NCBI RefSeq assembly: GCF_013328205.1
Contig: NZ_JABULH010000004.1
Span: forward strand, 248,001-312,000
Reading direction: 5' to 3'
Source of the DNA: Sphingomonas hominis
GTDB lineage: Bacteria > Pseudomonadota > Alphaproteobacteria > Sphingomonadales > Sphingomonadaceae
DNA: 64,000 bases
In this document: one piece after another, positions 8,427 to 17,405 of the stretch
Layout of the letters: each line of letters begins with the position of its first letter
How positions within the stretch are numbered: the stretch's first letter is position 1
Translations under genes and position numbers: made by a program
Notes under the pieces: generated by a model
The model's database searches: none
Seen by the model: the letters and a program-made list of their open reading frames with translations, nothing else
What the model was told of the DNA's origin: nothing

Positions 8427-9058
8427 CCATCATCGTCCACCACCTTGAGAACTCGCGCTCGCAGCGCGTGCTGTGGATGCTGGAGGAGCTCGAACTAACG
8501 TACGAGGTCAAGCGCTACGAGCGGAACAAGAAGACCATGCTCGCCCCGCCCGAGCTGCGCCGCATCCACCCGCTTGGCAAGTCGCCGGTGATCCAGGACC
8601 AGGACGACGGCGGCCGCGTGATCGCCGAAACCGGCGCGATCGTGGAATATCTCGTCGACAAGGCGGATGGAAAGCTCGGCGCACCGCCCAGGCGCGACGA
8701 TGCGCTCGCTTATCGTTTCTGGCTCCACTATGCCGAAGGCTCGCTGATGCCACCGCTGCTGCTCAAGCTGGTGCTCGGCCGCATCCCGCTGATGGGCAAG
8801 CCCGCGACCAAGCGCATTCAGCCGATGATCGACGTCCATCTCGACTTCGTTGAACAATCGCTCGCCGATCGTCCCTGGTTCGCAGGCGATCGGATCACCG
8901 CCGCCGACGTGATGATGAGCTTCCCGCTCGAGGCCGCGCGCAGCCGCGCCGGGCTTGATAAGGATCGCCCCAACACGATCGCCTGGCTGGAAAAGGTGCA
9001 TGCGCGCCCGGCCTATCAGAAGGCGCTGGAGGTGGGTGGCCCCTACGCTTACGCCTGA
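8423..9058 (+). CDS. Glutathione S-transferase family protein
   Basis: 211 aa, normal for a cytosolic GST. The N-terminal thioredoxin-like half carries ENSRSQRVLWMLEELEL, with Ser/Arg residues where the glutathione-activating residue is expected, the cis-Pro motif in LGKSPVIQD, and the Glu-Thr pair of AETGAIVEYL that contacts the gamma-glutamyl group. The C-terminal helical half contains WFAGDRITAADVMMSFPLE, the N-capping box typical of GSTs. Coupled to the upstream methyltransferase. Substrate unknown. Confidence 0.92.
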   Translation: MTIIVHHLENSRSQRVLWMLEELELTYEVKRYERNKKTMLAPPELRRIHPLGKSPVIQDQDDGGRVIAETGAIVEYLVDKADGKLGAPPRRDDALAYRFWLHYAEGSLMPPLLLKLVLGRIPLMGKPATKRIQPMIDVHLDFVEQSLADRPWFAGDRITAADVMMSFPLEAARSRAGLDKDRPNTIAWLEKVHARPAYQKALEVGGPYAYA

Positions 9059-9111
9059 ATGAACACAGTGCGTTAGCTGCGCATTAACCACCTGGGTTTA
9101 CGCCACACGGC

Positions 9112-12100
9112 ATGACCCTTGACCGGCCATCGCGTTCGCTGCTCGCCGACCTCGTTCTCGCCGTCGTGTTCGGCGTCGCCGCCTGGTTGTGCCTCGCCTA
9201 CACCCGCACCGGTTCGCCGGTGGCGCTCGTGTGGTTGCCCAATGCGCTGCTCGTCGGCGTGCTGATCCAGTCGGCGACGCTCAGGCTGCGGCCATTGATG
9301 CTGTGTAGTCTGGCATTGCTCGCCGCCGCCCTGTTCAGCGTCGATCTGTCGCCGATCCAGATCGTGCTGCGCTCGAGCATCAACATGGCCGAGGTGCTGA
9401 TCGTCGTGGCGGCGATGCACGGGGTAGGTCGTGTGCCCGGGCTCGACAGCCTGCGTCAGCTCGCGCGCTTCACCGGTGTGGCGCTGCTCGCACCGTTGCT
9501 CCTGTCGGTGTTGGTGGCGGCGTCCTATTGGTGGCACGGTGCGGGTTTCGCCGTGACCGTCGCCGTTAGTTGGGCCGCGGCGCACACCTTGGGTCTGCTG
9601 CTGGTGACCCCGCTGGTCTGCGCCAGCGCCGATGCATTTAACCGGCGCGATGGTGTTCGCCGTGTTCGCGTGTTCGAAGCTGTCGCGATCGGCGCCTTGT
9701 CGCTGGTGGTGGCCGGCCTGTTGTTCTCGCAGTCGCGCTATCCGCTGTTGTTTCTGACCGGTCCAGTGGTGATGCTGGCGGCGATGCGTCTGGGGCGCTT
9801 CGGTGCCGCGCTGACGGTCGTGATGCTCGCTGCGGTCGCCTCGATCGCGACCTATCGCGGGGTCGGCCCGATCACACTGACCCGCGGCGACGCGCTCGGC
9901 CGGATGCTGGTGCTGCAATTGTTCCTTGCCGCCAATTTCTGCCTCGGCCTGCCCGTCGCCGTAATCCTGCGCCGGCTCCAGCGCGCGCGCAACGACCTGC
10001 GCACCCGCAACGACAACGCGCAGGCGATGCTCGCCAACATGCAAGAGGTCCTGTACCGCATCGACGCCGAGGGGCGCTGGTCCTTCCTGAATCCCGCGTG
10101 GGAGCGACTGACCGGCGTCTCCGTCGCCGAGGCAATCGGCACCCGGGCACGCGAGGTGGTGCATCCGGGCGACATGCCGATCTTCGAAGACTTCCAGCAG
10201 CGTCACGCCGCCCGTACGCTTGAGGGGCAGGTCGGGCGTTTGCGCATCATCCGGCGAGACGGTGCGATCCGCCACGTCGACGTTAGTGCGCGCGTATTGT
10301 TCGATGATGCCGGCGTGCCGCACTCTGTCGTCGGCTCGCTCCACGACGTGACCGAGCGGCTCGTATTCGAGCAGGCGCTACGCGAGAGCGAGCACCGATT
10401 TCAGACGCTGGCGGATTTGGCACCCGTGGGCATCTTCCGCACCGATGCGCGCGGTGGGCTGACCTACGCCAACCGGGCCTGGTACGTGCTCGCCGGGCTG
10501 ACCCATGAACAGGCGCGGGGAGATGGGTGGAGCGATGCGGTCCACCCCGACGACCGCGACCGCGTCTTCGCCGACTGGCAGGCGACCGCCGGTGCGTGTG
10601 GCAAGTATCGCGGCGAGTTTCGCTTCGTTCACGCCGACGGCGCGCTGCTCTGGGTCGATGCGATGAGCGCGGTAGAGCGCGACCTGTTCGGCTGCCCGGT
10701 CGGCCATATCGGCGTCACGATCGACATCAGCGAACGCACCTTCGCTGCTGCCGCACTCGCCGACAGCGAGGCGCAGTTGCGCCTGCTCGCCAGCAACGCC
10801 ACCGACGCGGTGTTCCGCCTCGCACTCGACGGCACCTGCCTCTACGCTTCGCCCTCGGTGCGTGAGGTGATCGGTGCGCCGCCGGAGCGATTGCTCGGCG
10901 CATCGATGCTCAGCCGCTTCCATCCCGAAGACGACGCAGTCGTGCGTCGCGCGTATCAAGATCTGGCGCGCGGCATCGTCGATAAGATGGTCGTCAGCTA
11001 CCGCTCGAACCCGGTCGATCGCCCCGGCACGTGGCGCTGGCTGGAGGCGAATTGCGGTCTCGTCCGCAACCCCGCGAGCGGCGCGGCGCAGGAGATCATC
11101 GTCTCGATCCGCGACGTTACGGCGCGCAAGGAACTCGAACTCCAGCTCGCCACCGCGCGCGACGCGGCCGAGGTGGCGGGCAATGCCAAGGCGAGTTTCC
11201 TTGCCAACATGAGCCACGAGATCCGCACCCCGATGAACGGTGTGATCGGTGCAACCGAGTTGCTGCTCGACGGCGCGCTGGAGCCGGATCAGCGCGCGCG
11301 CGTGCAGGTGATCGCCGAGTCGGGTCGCGCAATGATGCGGCTGCTCAACGACATTCTCGACCTGTCGAAGATCGACGCCGGTCAGATGAAGCTCGCGTCC
11401 GAGCCGGTCGATTTGCGTCACGCGCTGCGCGGTTGCGCGAAGCTGATGGCGCCGCTCGCCGAGCAGAAAGGCCTGGCGCTCACTTGCGACTTCGCCGACG
11501 CGATCCCGCCGCGCGTGGTCGGCGACGGGCTGCGGCTGCGGCAGATCGTGCTCAACCTGCTCGGCAATGCGGTGAAGTTCACCGACACGGGTGCCGTCAC
11601 GTTGCGCGCCGATGTCGTGCGCGTGGACGACCGCGACTTCCTCGAGATCGAGGTGCGCGACACCGGCATCGGTATCGAGCCCGCACGTCACACTGCCGTC
11701 TTCGACAAGTTCATGCAATCGGACGCGGGCACCGCACACCGCTACGGCGGATCGGGGCTCGGCCTCTCGATCGGCGCGCAGCTCGCGCGATTGATGCATG
11801 GCTCGCTGCGGCTGGAGAGTGCGCCGAGAAAGGGTAGCAGCTTCTTCCTGCGCGTGCCGCTCGTCGCTGCGGCTGCGGCCGAGGTGCCAGCTCCCGTGGT
11901 GCCCGCGCTGCCGGCGCGGCCTGCCACGCCCGACATCCGCGTGCTGCTCGCCGAGGATCACGAGATCAACCAGATGCTTGCGTCCGCGATGCTGGAGCGG
12001 TTGGGTGCGCGCTGCGTCGTCGCGCCAGACGGTGCCGCCGCGGTCGCCGCGGTTGACGAAGCGGAGGCCGCAGGCGATCCGTTCGCCCTCGTCCTCATGG

Positions 12101-12549
12101 ACATGCAGATGCCCGAGGTTGACGGGCTGGAGGCGACGCGTCGCCTGCGCGCGTCGGGCCGCGATGCGCGACACCTGCCGATCGTCGCCTTGACCGCCAA
12201 TGCTTATGCCGACGACATCGACCTGTGCCTTGCCGCGGGCATGCAGGCGCACCTCGCCAAGCCGCTGCGGTTGGCCGAGTTGCAGCAAGTGCTCGATCGT
12301 TGGGGCCGCGCCGCCGCACCCGATTGCCGCGGTGTGCTGGAAGCGCTGTCGACGCTGATCCGCCGCGGCGCGTTCGAGGAAAACACGCTGATCGAGATCT
12401 CCGCACATCTGCGGACGCTCGCTGCGAGTGGCGCATCGCCGCTCGCCGACGCGGCCGCAGGTGTCGAGCAGGCGGTGTCGGGGTGCGTCGGCGACGATCT
12501 GCCCGCGGTTCTCGAGGACGGCCTGCGCGTGTTGACGCAAGCTGCCTGA
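9112..12549 (+). CDS. Membrane-bound hybrid sensor histidine kinase (MASE1-like sensor, PAS domains, HisKA, HATPase, receiver)
   Basis: 1145 aa. Residues 1 to about 290 form a multi-pass membrane sensor with an opening typical of MASE1-like domains (VWLPNALLVGVLIQS). Three PAS/PAC modules follow (about 305-425, 430-545, 550-680). The H-box MSHEIRTPMNGVIG places the phospho-accepting His at 702; N-box (LNLLGNAVKFTDTG), G1 (DTGIGIE) and G2 (GSGLGLSI) are intact. The C-terminal receiver (LLAEDHEINQ...VLMDMQMPEVDG) has its Asp at 997. A further tail of about 90 residues shows no clear Hpt histidine. A separate Hpt protein and a response regulator lie just downstream, so a His-Asp-His-Asp relay is likely. 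Signal unknown. Confidence 0.92.
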   Translation: MTLDRPSRSLLADLVLAVVFGVAAWLCLAYTRTGSPVALVWLPNALLVGVLIQSATLRLRPLMLCSLALLAAALFSVDLSPIQIVLRSSINMAEVLIVVAAMHGVGRVPGLDSLRQLARFTGVALLAPLLLSVLVAASYWWHGAGFAVTVAVSWAAAHTLGLLLVTPLVCASADAFNRRDGVRRVRVFEAVAIGALSLVVAGLLFSQSRYPLLFLTGPVVMLAAMRLGRFGAALTVVMLAAVASIATYRGVGPITLTRGDALGRMLVLQLFLAANFCLGLPVAVILRRLQRARNDLRTRNDNAQAMLANMQEVLYRIDAEGRWSFLNPAWERLTGVSVAEAIGTRAREVVHPGDMPIFEDFQQRHAARTLEGQVGRLRIIRRDGAIRHVDVSARVLFDDAGVPHSVVGSLHDVTERLVFEQALRESEHRFQTLADLAPVGIFRTDARGGLTYANRAWYVLAGLTHEQARGDGWSDAVHPDDRDRVFADWQATAGACGKYRGEFRFVHADGALLWVDAMSAVERDLFGCPVGHIGVTIDISERTFAAAALADSEAQLRLLASNATDAVFRLALDGTCLYASPSVREVIGAPPERLLGASMLSRFHPEDDAVVRRAYQDLARGIVDKMVVSYRSNPVDRPGTWRWLEANCGLVRNPASGAAQEIIVSIRDVTARKELELQLATARDAAEVAGNAKASFLANMSHEIRTPMNGVIGATELLLDGALEPDQRARVQVIAESGRAMMRLLNDILDLSKIDAGQMKLASEPVDLRHALRGCAKLMAPLAEQKGLALTCDFADAIPPRVVGDGLRLRQIVLNLLGNAVKFTDTGAVTLRADVVRVDDRDFLEIEVRDTGIGIEPARHTAVFDKFMQSDAGTAHRYGGSGLGLSIGAQLARLMHGSLRLESAPRKGSSFFLRVPLVAAAAAEVPAPVVPALPARPATPDIRVLLAEDHEINQMLASAMLERLGARCVVAPDGAAAVAAVDEAEAAGDPFALVLMDMQMPEVDGLEATRRLRASGRDARHLPIVALTANAYADDIDLCLAAGMQAHLAKPLRLAELQQVLDRWGRAAAPDCRGVLEALSTLIRRGAFEENTLIEISAHLRTLAASGASPLADAAAGVEQAVSGCVGDDLPAVLEDGLRVLTQAA

Positions 12550-12651
12550 TCTCACCCCAACGGGTAATATCGTCGAACGCTGCGAACCGGCAGAAGCGGA
12601 TCATCGAGAGGGCGCTGATCGCCCGTCACCAGAATAATCGGAGCCAAGCTC

Positions 12652-12936
12652 ATGACCCGCTTCCCGCTGATCGCCGCCGCCGCCCTTGCCACCGTGCTGG
12701 CCTTTCCGGCGCAGGCCGACACCGGCCGTGCCACGCCGTCGCGCCCGATCGTCGCCCGCACCGCGATGGACGGCAGCACCGTGTGCCTCAACACCGCCGC
12801 CAGCACCGGTTGCGCCAGCTATCAGGCGGCGCTGCTGCGCACCGTCGGGCAAAAGGCCGCGGCCTCGCGCACCAACATTTCGGTCAACGACCTCGGCCGT
12901 CGTCAGCTCAGAGCGCTGATCGCCAGCATCAACTGA
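12652..12936 (+). CDS. Small secreted protein of unknown function
   Basis: 94 aa with a clear Sec signal peptide (MTRFPLIAAAALATVLAF, cleavage expected after AQA at about residue 23). The mature part of about 71 residues has two cysteines 8 residues apart (VCLNTAASTGC) that could form a disulfide in the periplasm, then a helical region ending LRALIASIN. I recognise no domain. It sits between the hybrid kinase and the response regulator on the same strand, so a role linked to that signalling system is possible but only inferred. Confidence 0.7.
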   Translation: MTRFPLIAAAALATVLAFPAQADTGRATPSRPIVARTAMDGSTVCLNTAASTGCASYQAALLRTVGQKAAASRTNISVNDLGRRQLRALIASIN

Positions 12937-13048
12937 CACCGTCGAGTAATCTTTCCGAGTATCGTTTCCGCTTTGCTTACCATTGCCGTGCCACACGACG
13001 CATCATCGCACCGCCGAGCGGGTGCGCATTTTGTCGGAGCACATCATC

Positions 13049-13663
13049 ATGTCCGCGATCGCTATCGTCGTCGACGACCATCCCATGTGCCGCCAGGCGA
13101 CCGGGATGGCGCTGGGCGTCGCCGCGCCCGAGTTGACGGTCGTTGAGGCAGCGTCGCTCGCCGAGGCGAGTGCGCGGGCAGGGGAGGCGAAGCTGATGAC
13201 GCTCGATCTGGCATTGCCCGACAACCGTTCGGTGCTCGGCGTTCCCGCGCTGCTCGAACGATTTCCCGGCCTCAAGCTGCTGGTGATCAGCGGCGCGCTC
13301 AACCCCGACATCGAGCAGCAGGTCGCGGCGACCGGCGCGGACGGTTACCTGTCGAAAGCGACGCCGATCTCGGTGATGGTGGAGGCGATGCGCGCGGTGA
13401 TTTCGGGAGGCACGTGGTTCTCGTTCGAGCCATCCGACGCGGCGCTCGCGCCCGAGAGCGAGTTCGCGCGGCTGTCCTCGCTCACCAACGCGCAGTCGAG
13501 GGTGCTGAACGCGATGGAGAGCGGGCGACTCAACAAGCAGATCGCGTTCGACCTGGGTTTATCGGAGATCACTGTGAAAGCGCACGTGAAAGCCATCCTT
13601 AAGAAGCTGGCGGTGCCCAATCGCACGCAGGCGATCCTCATGCTTCAGCGCGTGCAATCATGA
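13049..13663 (+). CDS. NarL/FixJ-type response regulator with LuxR HTH
   Basis: 204 aa from ATG 13049, where the receiver begins (MSAIAIVVDDHP); an earlier in-frame ATG adds a 22-residue unrelated stretch and is rejected. The acidic pair is D9-D10, the phospho-acceptor is D53 (LMTLDLALPDN) and the conserved Lys lies in GYLSKATP. The LuxR-type HTH follows (LTNAQSRVLNAMESGRLNKQ, then LGLSEITVKAHVKAILKKL, about 140-200). It is a DNA-binding output protein. The next gene encodes an Hpt protein and overlaps by four bases (ATGA), so it probably forms a relay with the hybrid kinase upstream. Confidence 0.92.
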   Translation: MSAIAIVVDDHPMCRQATGMALGVAAPELTVVEAASLAEASARAGEAKLMTLDLALPDNRSVLGVPALLERFPGLKLLVISGALNPDIEQQVAATGADGYLSKATPISVMVEAMRAVISGGTWFSFEPSDAALAPESEFARLSSLTNAQSRVLNAMESGRLNKQIAFDLGLSEITVKAHVKAILKKLAVPNRTQAILMLQRVQS

Positions 13664-14028
13664 TCGCAGTCGCGAACGACTCGTCCGCCCCGTTGATCGA
13701 CCCGTCGCAGCTGAGCGAGTTTGCCGACTTCCTGCCGGGTGCGCAGGTGTTGCAGCTGATCCGTACCTTTACCAAGGAACTGGAAACCCGCCCGTCGATG
13801 GTGCTGCATCTCGCGCGCCAGGGCGATCTCGCCAACGCGCGTGCCGCTGCGCATTTCCTGAAAGGCGCGGCGCTCAGCATCGGCGCGCGTCGGATCGCCC
13901 TGCTCGCCGACGCGGTCGAGCGCGCCGACGCGACGGCGCTGGTCGAGCACGCGCAGGAACTGCCCGCCTGCGCGCTCGACACGTTGAGCGAGCTGGAGAC
14001 GGTCCAGCTCACCTTGCAAACCGCCTAA
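13660..14028 (+). CDS. Histidine phosphotransfer (Hpt) protein
   Basis: 122 aa, a single Hpt four-helix domain. The AHFLKGAALSIGARRIALL motif matches the HxLKG core, with the phosphorylated His at 65. It starts with ATG overlapping the regulator stop (ATGA). It would shuttle phosphate between the hybrid kinase receiver (Asp 997) and the LuxR-type regulator (Asp 53), inferred from gene order. It converges with the M28 peptidase gene, leaving only three bases between stops. Confidence 0.88.
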   Translation: MIAVANDSSAPLIDPSQLSEFADFLPGAQVLQLIRTFTKELETRPSMVLHLARQGDLANARAAAHFLKGAALSIGARRIALLADAVERADATALVEHAQELPACALDTLSELETVQLTLQTA

Positions 14029-14031
14029 GCG

Positions 14032-15660
14032 TCAGCGACGCTCGGTTGCGGTTTGCGCGCGCGTCGCGGTGAACTCGGACGTCGCGCTCCACGTCGGCCA
14101 CACGCCCGCGTGGCTCAACCGCTCGCCCATGTCGCGGAACAGGTCGACCTCCTGCGCCGCGCCCGTCAGGTTCCAGTCCGCCGACCAGCGGTCACACGTC
14201 TTGTGATAGCAGGCCATATAGCCATCGAGCCACTTCTGCCCCGCCGCCGCGCCGCCGGCGCGCAAGTCGGGCGCACCGCCCAGTGCCATCAGCAGCAGCG
14301 ACGGCACGCCGCGGCGGACGACCGAGAAATGATCCGCGCGGTAGAATAATCCGCGCTCGCTGAACGTCTCGGGCGTGATGGAGCGACCCTGCTTCGCGGC
14401 CGCCTGGGTCAGTAGGTCGTCGAGAGAACTCTGCCCCTTGCCCACCAGAATGACGTCGCGCGCCGGCCCGGCGGTCTGCAGGATGTCGAGCGTCAGGTTC
14501 GCCGCGCTGGTCGCCAGTGGATACACCGGGTGCGTCGCGTAATATTCGGACCCGAGCAGCCCGCGCTCTTCGCCGGTCCATAAAGCGAACACCAACGTCC
14601 GCTCAGGCGGTGGCGCGGCCTTGAACTGGCGCGCGAGCTCGATCACGCCCGCGACACCCAGCGCGTCGTCGTTGGCGCCCGGCCGCAGCGTCGCCCCGCT
14701 CGCATCCGCCGGGCCTTCGCCGTAGGCGTCCCAGTGCGCGCCTAACATCACGCTCTCGTTCGGGCGCTTGCTGCCCGGCAGCTTGGCCAGCACATTGGCG
14801 CTCTCGATCCGCTCGACCGACACGGGCATCGACGTCGACAGCCGCATCTTCATGTCGACGGGACGGAACGACGCCGAGCGAGCCCTGACGCGCAGCTCGG
14901 CGAGATCGAGCCCTGCCTGCCGGAACAGCCGATCGGCGGCGTCGTGCTCGATCCAGCCTTGCAGCGGTACGCGACGATCGTCCTTCGCCCGCACGATGTC
15001 ATAATTCTCGCCGTTGGACGCGTTGACCGTTGACCATGGATAGCCAGCACCGCCGGTATCGTGGACGATCAACGCCGCAGCGGCGCCCCGCCTGGCGGCC
15101 TCCTCGAACTTGTAGGTCCAGCGCCCGTAATAGGTCATTCGCCGGTCACCGAAGCGGCCCTTGGCGTCGTCGCCCGCCTGGGCCTCGAAATCGGGATCGT
15201 TGACCAGGAACACCGCGACCTTGCCGCGCAGGTCCTGTTCCTTGAAGTCGTTCCACTTGGCCTCGGGTGCGGTGACGCCGTAGCCGACGAAGACCATCGG
15301 CGCGTTCGCCACGGCGATGCGGGTCGCATCGGCGACCGTAGTTACCGCGACCTCCTTGCCCTGCGTCAGCACCGTGTTCCCCACACGCAGCGTCGCGCCC
15401 GCACCGATCCGGGTGTGGATCATTGGAACGGCTTGCGTCCAGGCGCCGTTCGCCGCGCCGGGTTCCAGCCCCAGGGCCTTGAACTGCGCGACCAGCCAGT
15501 CGACCGTCACTTTCTCGCCCTTGGTGCCCGGCGCACGACCGCCGAACTCATCCGAGGCGAGCGTCTTTACCGTCTGGGACAGGCGTGCCGGGTCGGTCTG
15601 CGCGGCCGCAGCGGTGGACAGCAGTGCCGAGACAAGGCCGGCGAGCAGAATGGAGCGCAT
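14032..15660 (-). CDS. M28 family zinc metallopeptidase with PA domain, exported
   Basis: 542 aa from ATG 15660; a TTG one codon earlier is less likely. A signal peptide is clear (MRSILLAGLVSALLSTAAAA). A protease-associated region lies between about 100 and 290 (VFVGYGVTAPEAKWNDF). The di-zinc site is complete: LGAHWDAYG (His, Asp), GANDDALGV (Asp), WTGEERGLLGSEYY (catalytic Glu and metal Glu) and ADHFSVVRRGVP (His). Members are aminopeptidases or glutamate carboxypeptidase-like enzymes in the periplasm. The start overlaps the stop of the NYN gene by one base (TGATG), so it is translated after it although the two proteins share no obvious function. Confidence 0.93.
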   Translation of the reverse strand: MRSILLAGLVSALLSTAAAAQTDPARLSQTVKTLASDEFGGRAPGTKGEKVTVDWLVAQFKALGLEPGAANGAWTQAVPMIHTRIGAGATLRVGNTVLTQGKEVAVTTVADATRIAVANAPMVFVGYGVTAPEAKWNDFKEQDLRGKVAVFLVNDPDFEAQAGDDAKGRFGDRRMTYYGRWTYKFEEAARRGAAAALIVHDTGGAGYPWSTVNASNGENYDIVRAKDDRRVPLQGWIEHDAADRLFRQAGLDLAELRVRARSASFRPVDMKMRLSTSMPVSVERIESANVLAKLPGSKRPNESVMLGAHWDAYGEGPADASGATLRPGANDDALGVAGVIELARQFKAAPPPERTLVFALWTGEERGLLGSEYYATHPVYPLATSAANLTLDILQTAGPARDVILVGKGQSSLDDLLTQAAAKQGRSITPETFSERGLFYRADHFSVVRRGVPSLLLMALGGAPDLRAGGAAAGQKWLDGYMACYHKTCDRWSADWNLTGAAQEVDLFRDMGERLSHAGVWPTWSATSEFTATRAQTATERR

Positions 15661-16472
15661 CAACGAACCCTTTTGACGAGAGCGCGGCCGTCACGCCGCT
15701 CGATCTGGAAATTGGGCACCGATTCGACCAGGTCGGACAATCTCTTGTACCCGTAATTGCGCACGTCGAACGACGAGCGATTGGCGGCGAGCTGCCCCAT
15801 CGCAGACAGGCTGACGTAGCCCTTCTCGTCGCGCTTCGATGCGTCATATGCGTCGACCAGCAGCTTGAGCAATTCCTGATCGACCGGTGCCTTGGTCTTG
15901 CGCGTGGGCGGTGACGCAGCCGCAGCGACGGGCGTGCGACCACTGATCGCGGGCGGCAGCGCCTCGGTCAACGGCACCTCGGCGCTCGCCGTCGGCGTCG
16001 TGCTCGCACCCGCCTCGCCGCCGTCGCTCAGCAGCGCCGCCACGTCGATGAAGCGGCTGCACGCCTGGCGAAAGCCCTGCGGCGTCTTGGCATTGCCGAA
16101 GCCGTAGACCGGCAACCCATCCTGTCTGATGCGCGTGGCGAGCGGCATGAAGTCGCTGTCGGACGACATGATCCCGAACCCCTCGACGCGCCCCCGGAAC
16201 AGCAGGTCCATCGCGTCGATCGTCATCTTCATGTCGGTGGCATTCTTGCCCTTGGTGAGATCGAACTGCTGTTGCGGCTCGATCCCATGCTTGACGCTCA
16301 TGTCGCGCCAGCCCTTCAATCCCGGCTTCGACCAATTGCCGTAGACGCGGCGAATGTTGACGGTGCCGAGCTCCGCCAAAACGGTCAGGACAGGGTCCAG
16401 CGCATGCCACGACGCGTTGTCGGCGTCGATCAGCAGCGCGATGTTCCGGGTGGGCGTGTCGTCGGTCGGCAT
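15660..16472 (-). CDS. NYN domain protein with C-terminal LOTUS/OST-HTH domain
   Basis: About 270 aa from ATG 16472; an upstream in-frame start at 16535 would add 21 residues. The NYN (PIN-like) nuclease fold shows its acidic residues in LLIDADNAS, KNATDMKMTIDAMDLL and IMSSDSDFMPLATRIR. After an Ala/Pro/Thr-rich linker, a C-terminal winged-helix domain (DQELLKLLVDAYDAS, then YKRLSDLVESVPNFQIERRD) matches LOTUS domains, which bind RNA. This suggests an RNA-binding endoribonuclease, inferred from domains. It is coupled to the M28 peptidase downstream (TGATG). Confidence 0.88.
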   Translation of the reverse strand: MPTDDTPTRNIALLIDADNASWHALDPVLTVLAELGTVNIRRVYGNWSKPGLKGWRDMSVKHGIEPQQQFDLTKGKNATDMKMTIDAMDLLFRGRVEGFGIMSSDSDFMPLATRIRQDGLPVYGFGNAKTPQGFRQACSRFIDVAALLSDGGEAGASTTPTASAEVPLTEALPPAISGRTPVAAAASPPTRKTKAPVDQELLKLLVDAYDASKRDEKGYVSLSAMGQLAANRSSFDVRNYGYKRLSDLVESVPNFQIERRDGRALVKRVR

Positions 16473-16574
16473 GGGGGCGGGTGTCGGCCGTGCACGCACC
16501 GACGTCAAGCGACGCGAGCTTTCTTGTTCGACCATGCGCGCGGCTCATCATGGCCGCGCGAAGATCGGCGTCAC

Positions 16575-16817
16575 TCAGCCGTTTGAGCCGCGGCGGTCGC
16601 TATCATAGGCGACGTTGGCGCTGATATCGTCCTGCTTGGTGGCGCGCGTCTCGCCGTCGGGATCGGTCACGGTCTTCATGTCGGCCTGTGATCCGACGTC
16701 GCGCGCGAGTGCGCCGCCGCTGGTGCCGGTCTGCGCGTCGTCGCTGGCGATCATGCCCTCGATCAGGTCCTTGTCGTCGTGGTCGCGCGCGCTGTCGGTG
16801 CGGGTCTGCTCGGTCAT
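16575..16817 (-). CDS. Small acidic hydrophilic protein of unknown function
   Basis: 80 aa, ATG start preceded by a GGAG ribosome-binding site (AAGGAGAAGCC). It is rich in Asp, Thr, Ala and Gly, has no membrane segment or cysteine, and looks largely disordered. No domain is recognised. It sits between the GreB-like gene and the NYN gene on the same strand with short gaps. The reading frame has a consistent GC-rich third position, which supports its being real. Confidence 0.55.
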   Translation of the reverse strand: MTEQTRTDSARDHDDKDLIEGMIASDDAQTGTSGGALARDVGSQADMKTVTDPDGETRATKQDDISANVAYDSDRRGSNG

Positions 16818-16867
16818 GGTGGCTTCTCCTTCACCGGCTCGAACGAACCACGGCGAGCGGGCGTTCC

Positions 16868-17362
16868 TTACCCGGCGGCGCGGGATGGCGGGTAGGAGAG
16901 GGCGACGACCTCATACTCGCGCTCGCCTGCGGGCAGTGCCACGCGGCGCACATCGCCTATTGCGGCTCCGCGCAACGCACGCGCCATCGGCGAATTCCAC
17001 CCGATCATTCCCTTGCCCGCGTCCGCCTCGTCGTCGCCGACCAGCGTCAGCGTCCGCTCCTGATCGTCCTCGTCGGCGATTGTCGCGGTGGCGCCGAAGA
17101 AGATGCGCGAGCGGTCGGGCGCGCTGGCGGGATCGACCACCTTCGCCGCCTTCATCCGCCGGGACAGCCAACCGAGCCGCCGGTCGATCTCGCGCAGCCG
17201 CTTGCGCCCGTAGATATAGTCGCCGTTCTCGCTGCGATCGCCGTTGCCCGCCGCCCAGGAGATTGTCTCAACCAGCTTAGGCCGCTCGTTGCCGAACAAC
17301 TGCTCGTATTCGCGGCGCAGCACGGCATAGCCCGCCGGGGTGATGTAGTTCGGACGATCCAT
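16868..17362 (-). CDS. GreA/GreB-type transcription elongation factor
   Basis: 164 aa from ATG 17362 (a GTG one codon earlier is also in frame). The N-terminal coiled coil begins YITPAGYAVLRREYEQLF and carries the acidic tip NGDRSENGDYIYGRKRLREI that enters the RNA polymerase secondary channel to stimulate cleavage of backtracked RNA. The C-terminal FKBP-like domain follows (IFFGATATIADEDD, then IGWNSPMARALRGAAIGD). The YIYGRKRLREIDRRL segment is closer to GreB than GreA. The end departs slightly from GreB norms, so no symbol is given. Confidence 0.88.
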   Translation of the reverse strand: MDRPNYITPAGYAVLRREYEQLFGNERPKLVETISWAAGNGDRSENGDYIYGRKRLREIDRRLGWLSRRMKAAKVVDPASAPDRSRIFFGATATIADEDDQERTLTLVGDDEADAGKGMIGWNSPMARALRGAAIGDVRRVALPAGEREYEVVALSYPPSRAAG

Positions 17363-17405
17363 CACCCGCGCCTAGCCAACAGCCGTGCTGGCGTCACCCT
17401 GCCCA

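Noticed and set aside
10378-12555. 725-codon antisense frame over the hybrid kinase
   Set aside because: It mirrors the third-position GC bias of the kinase gene and shows no recognisable fold.
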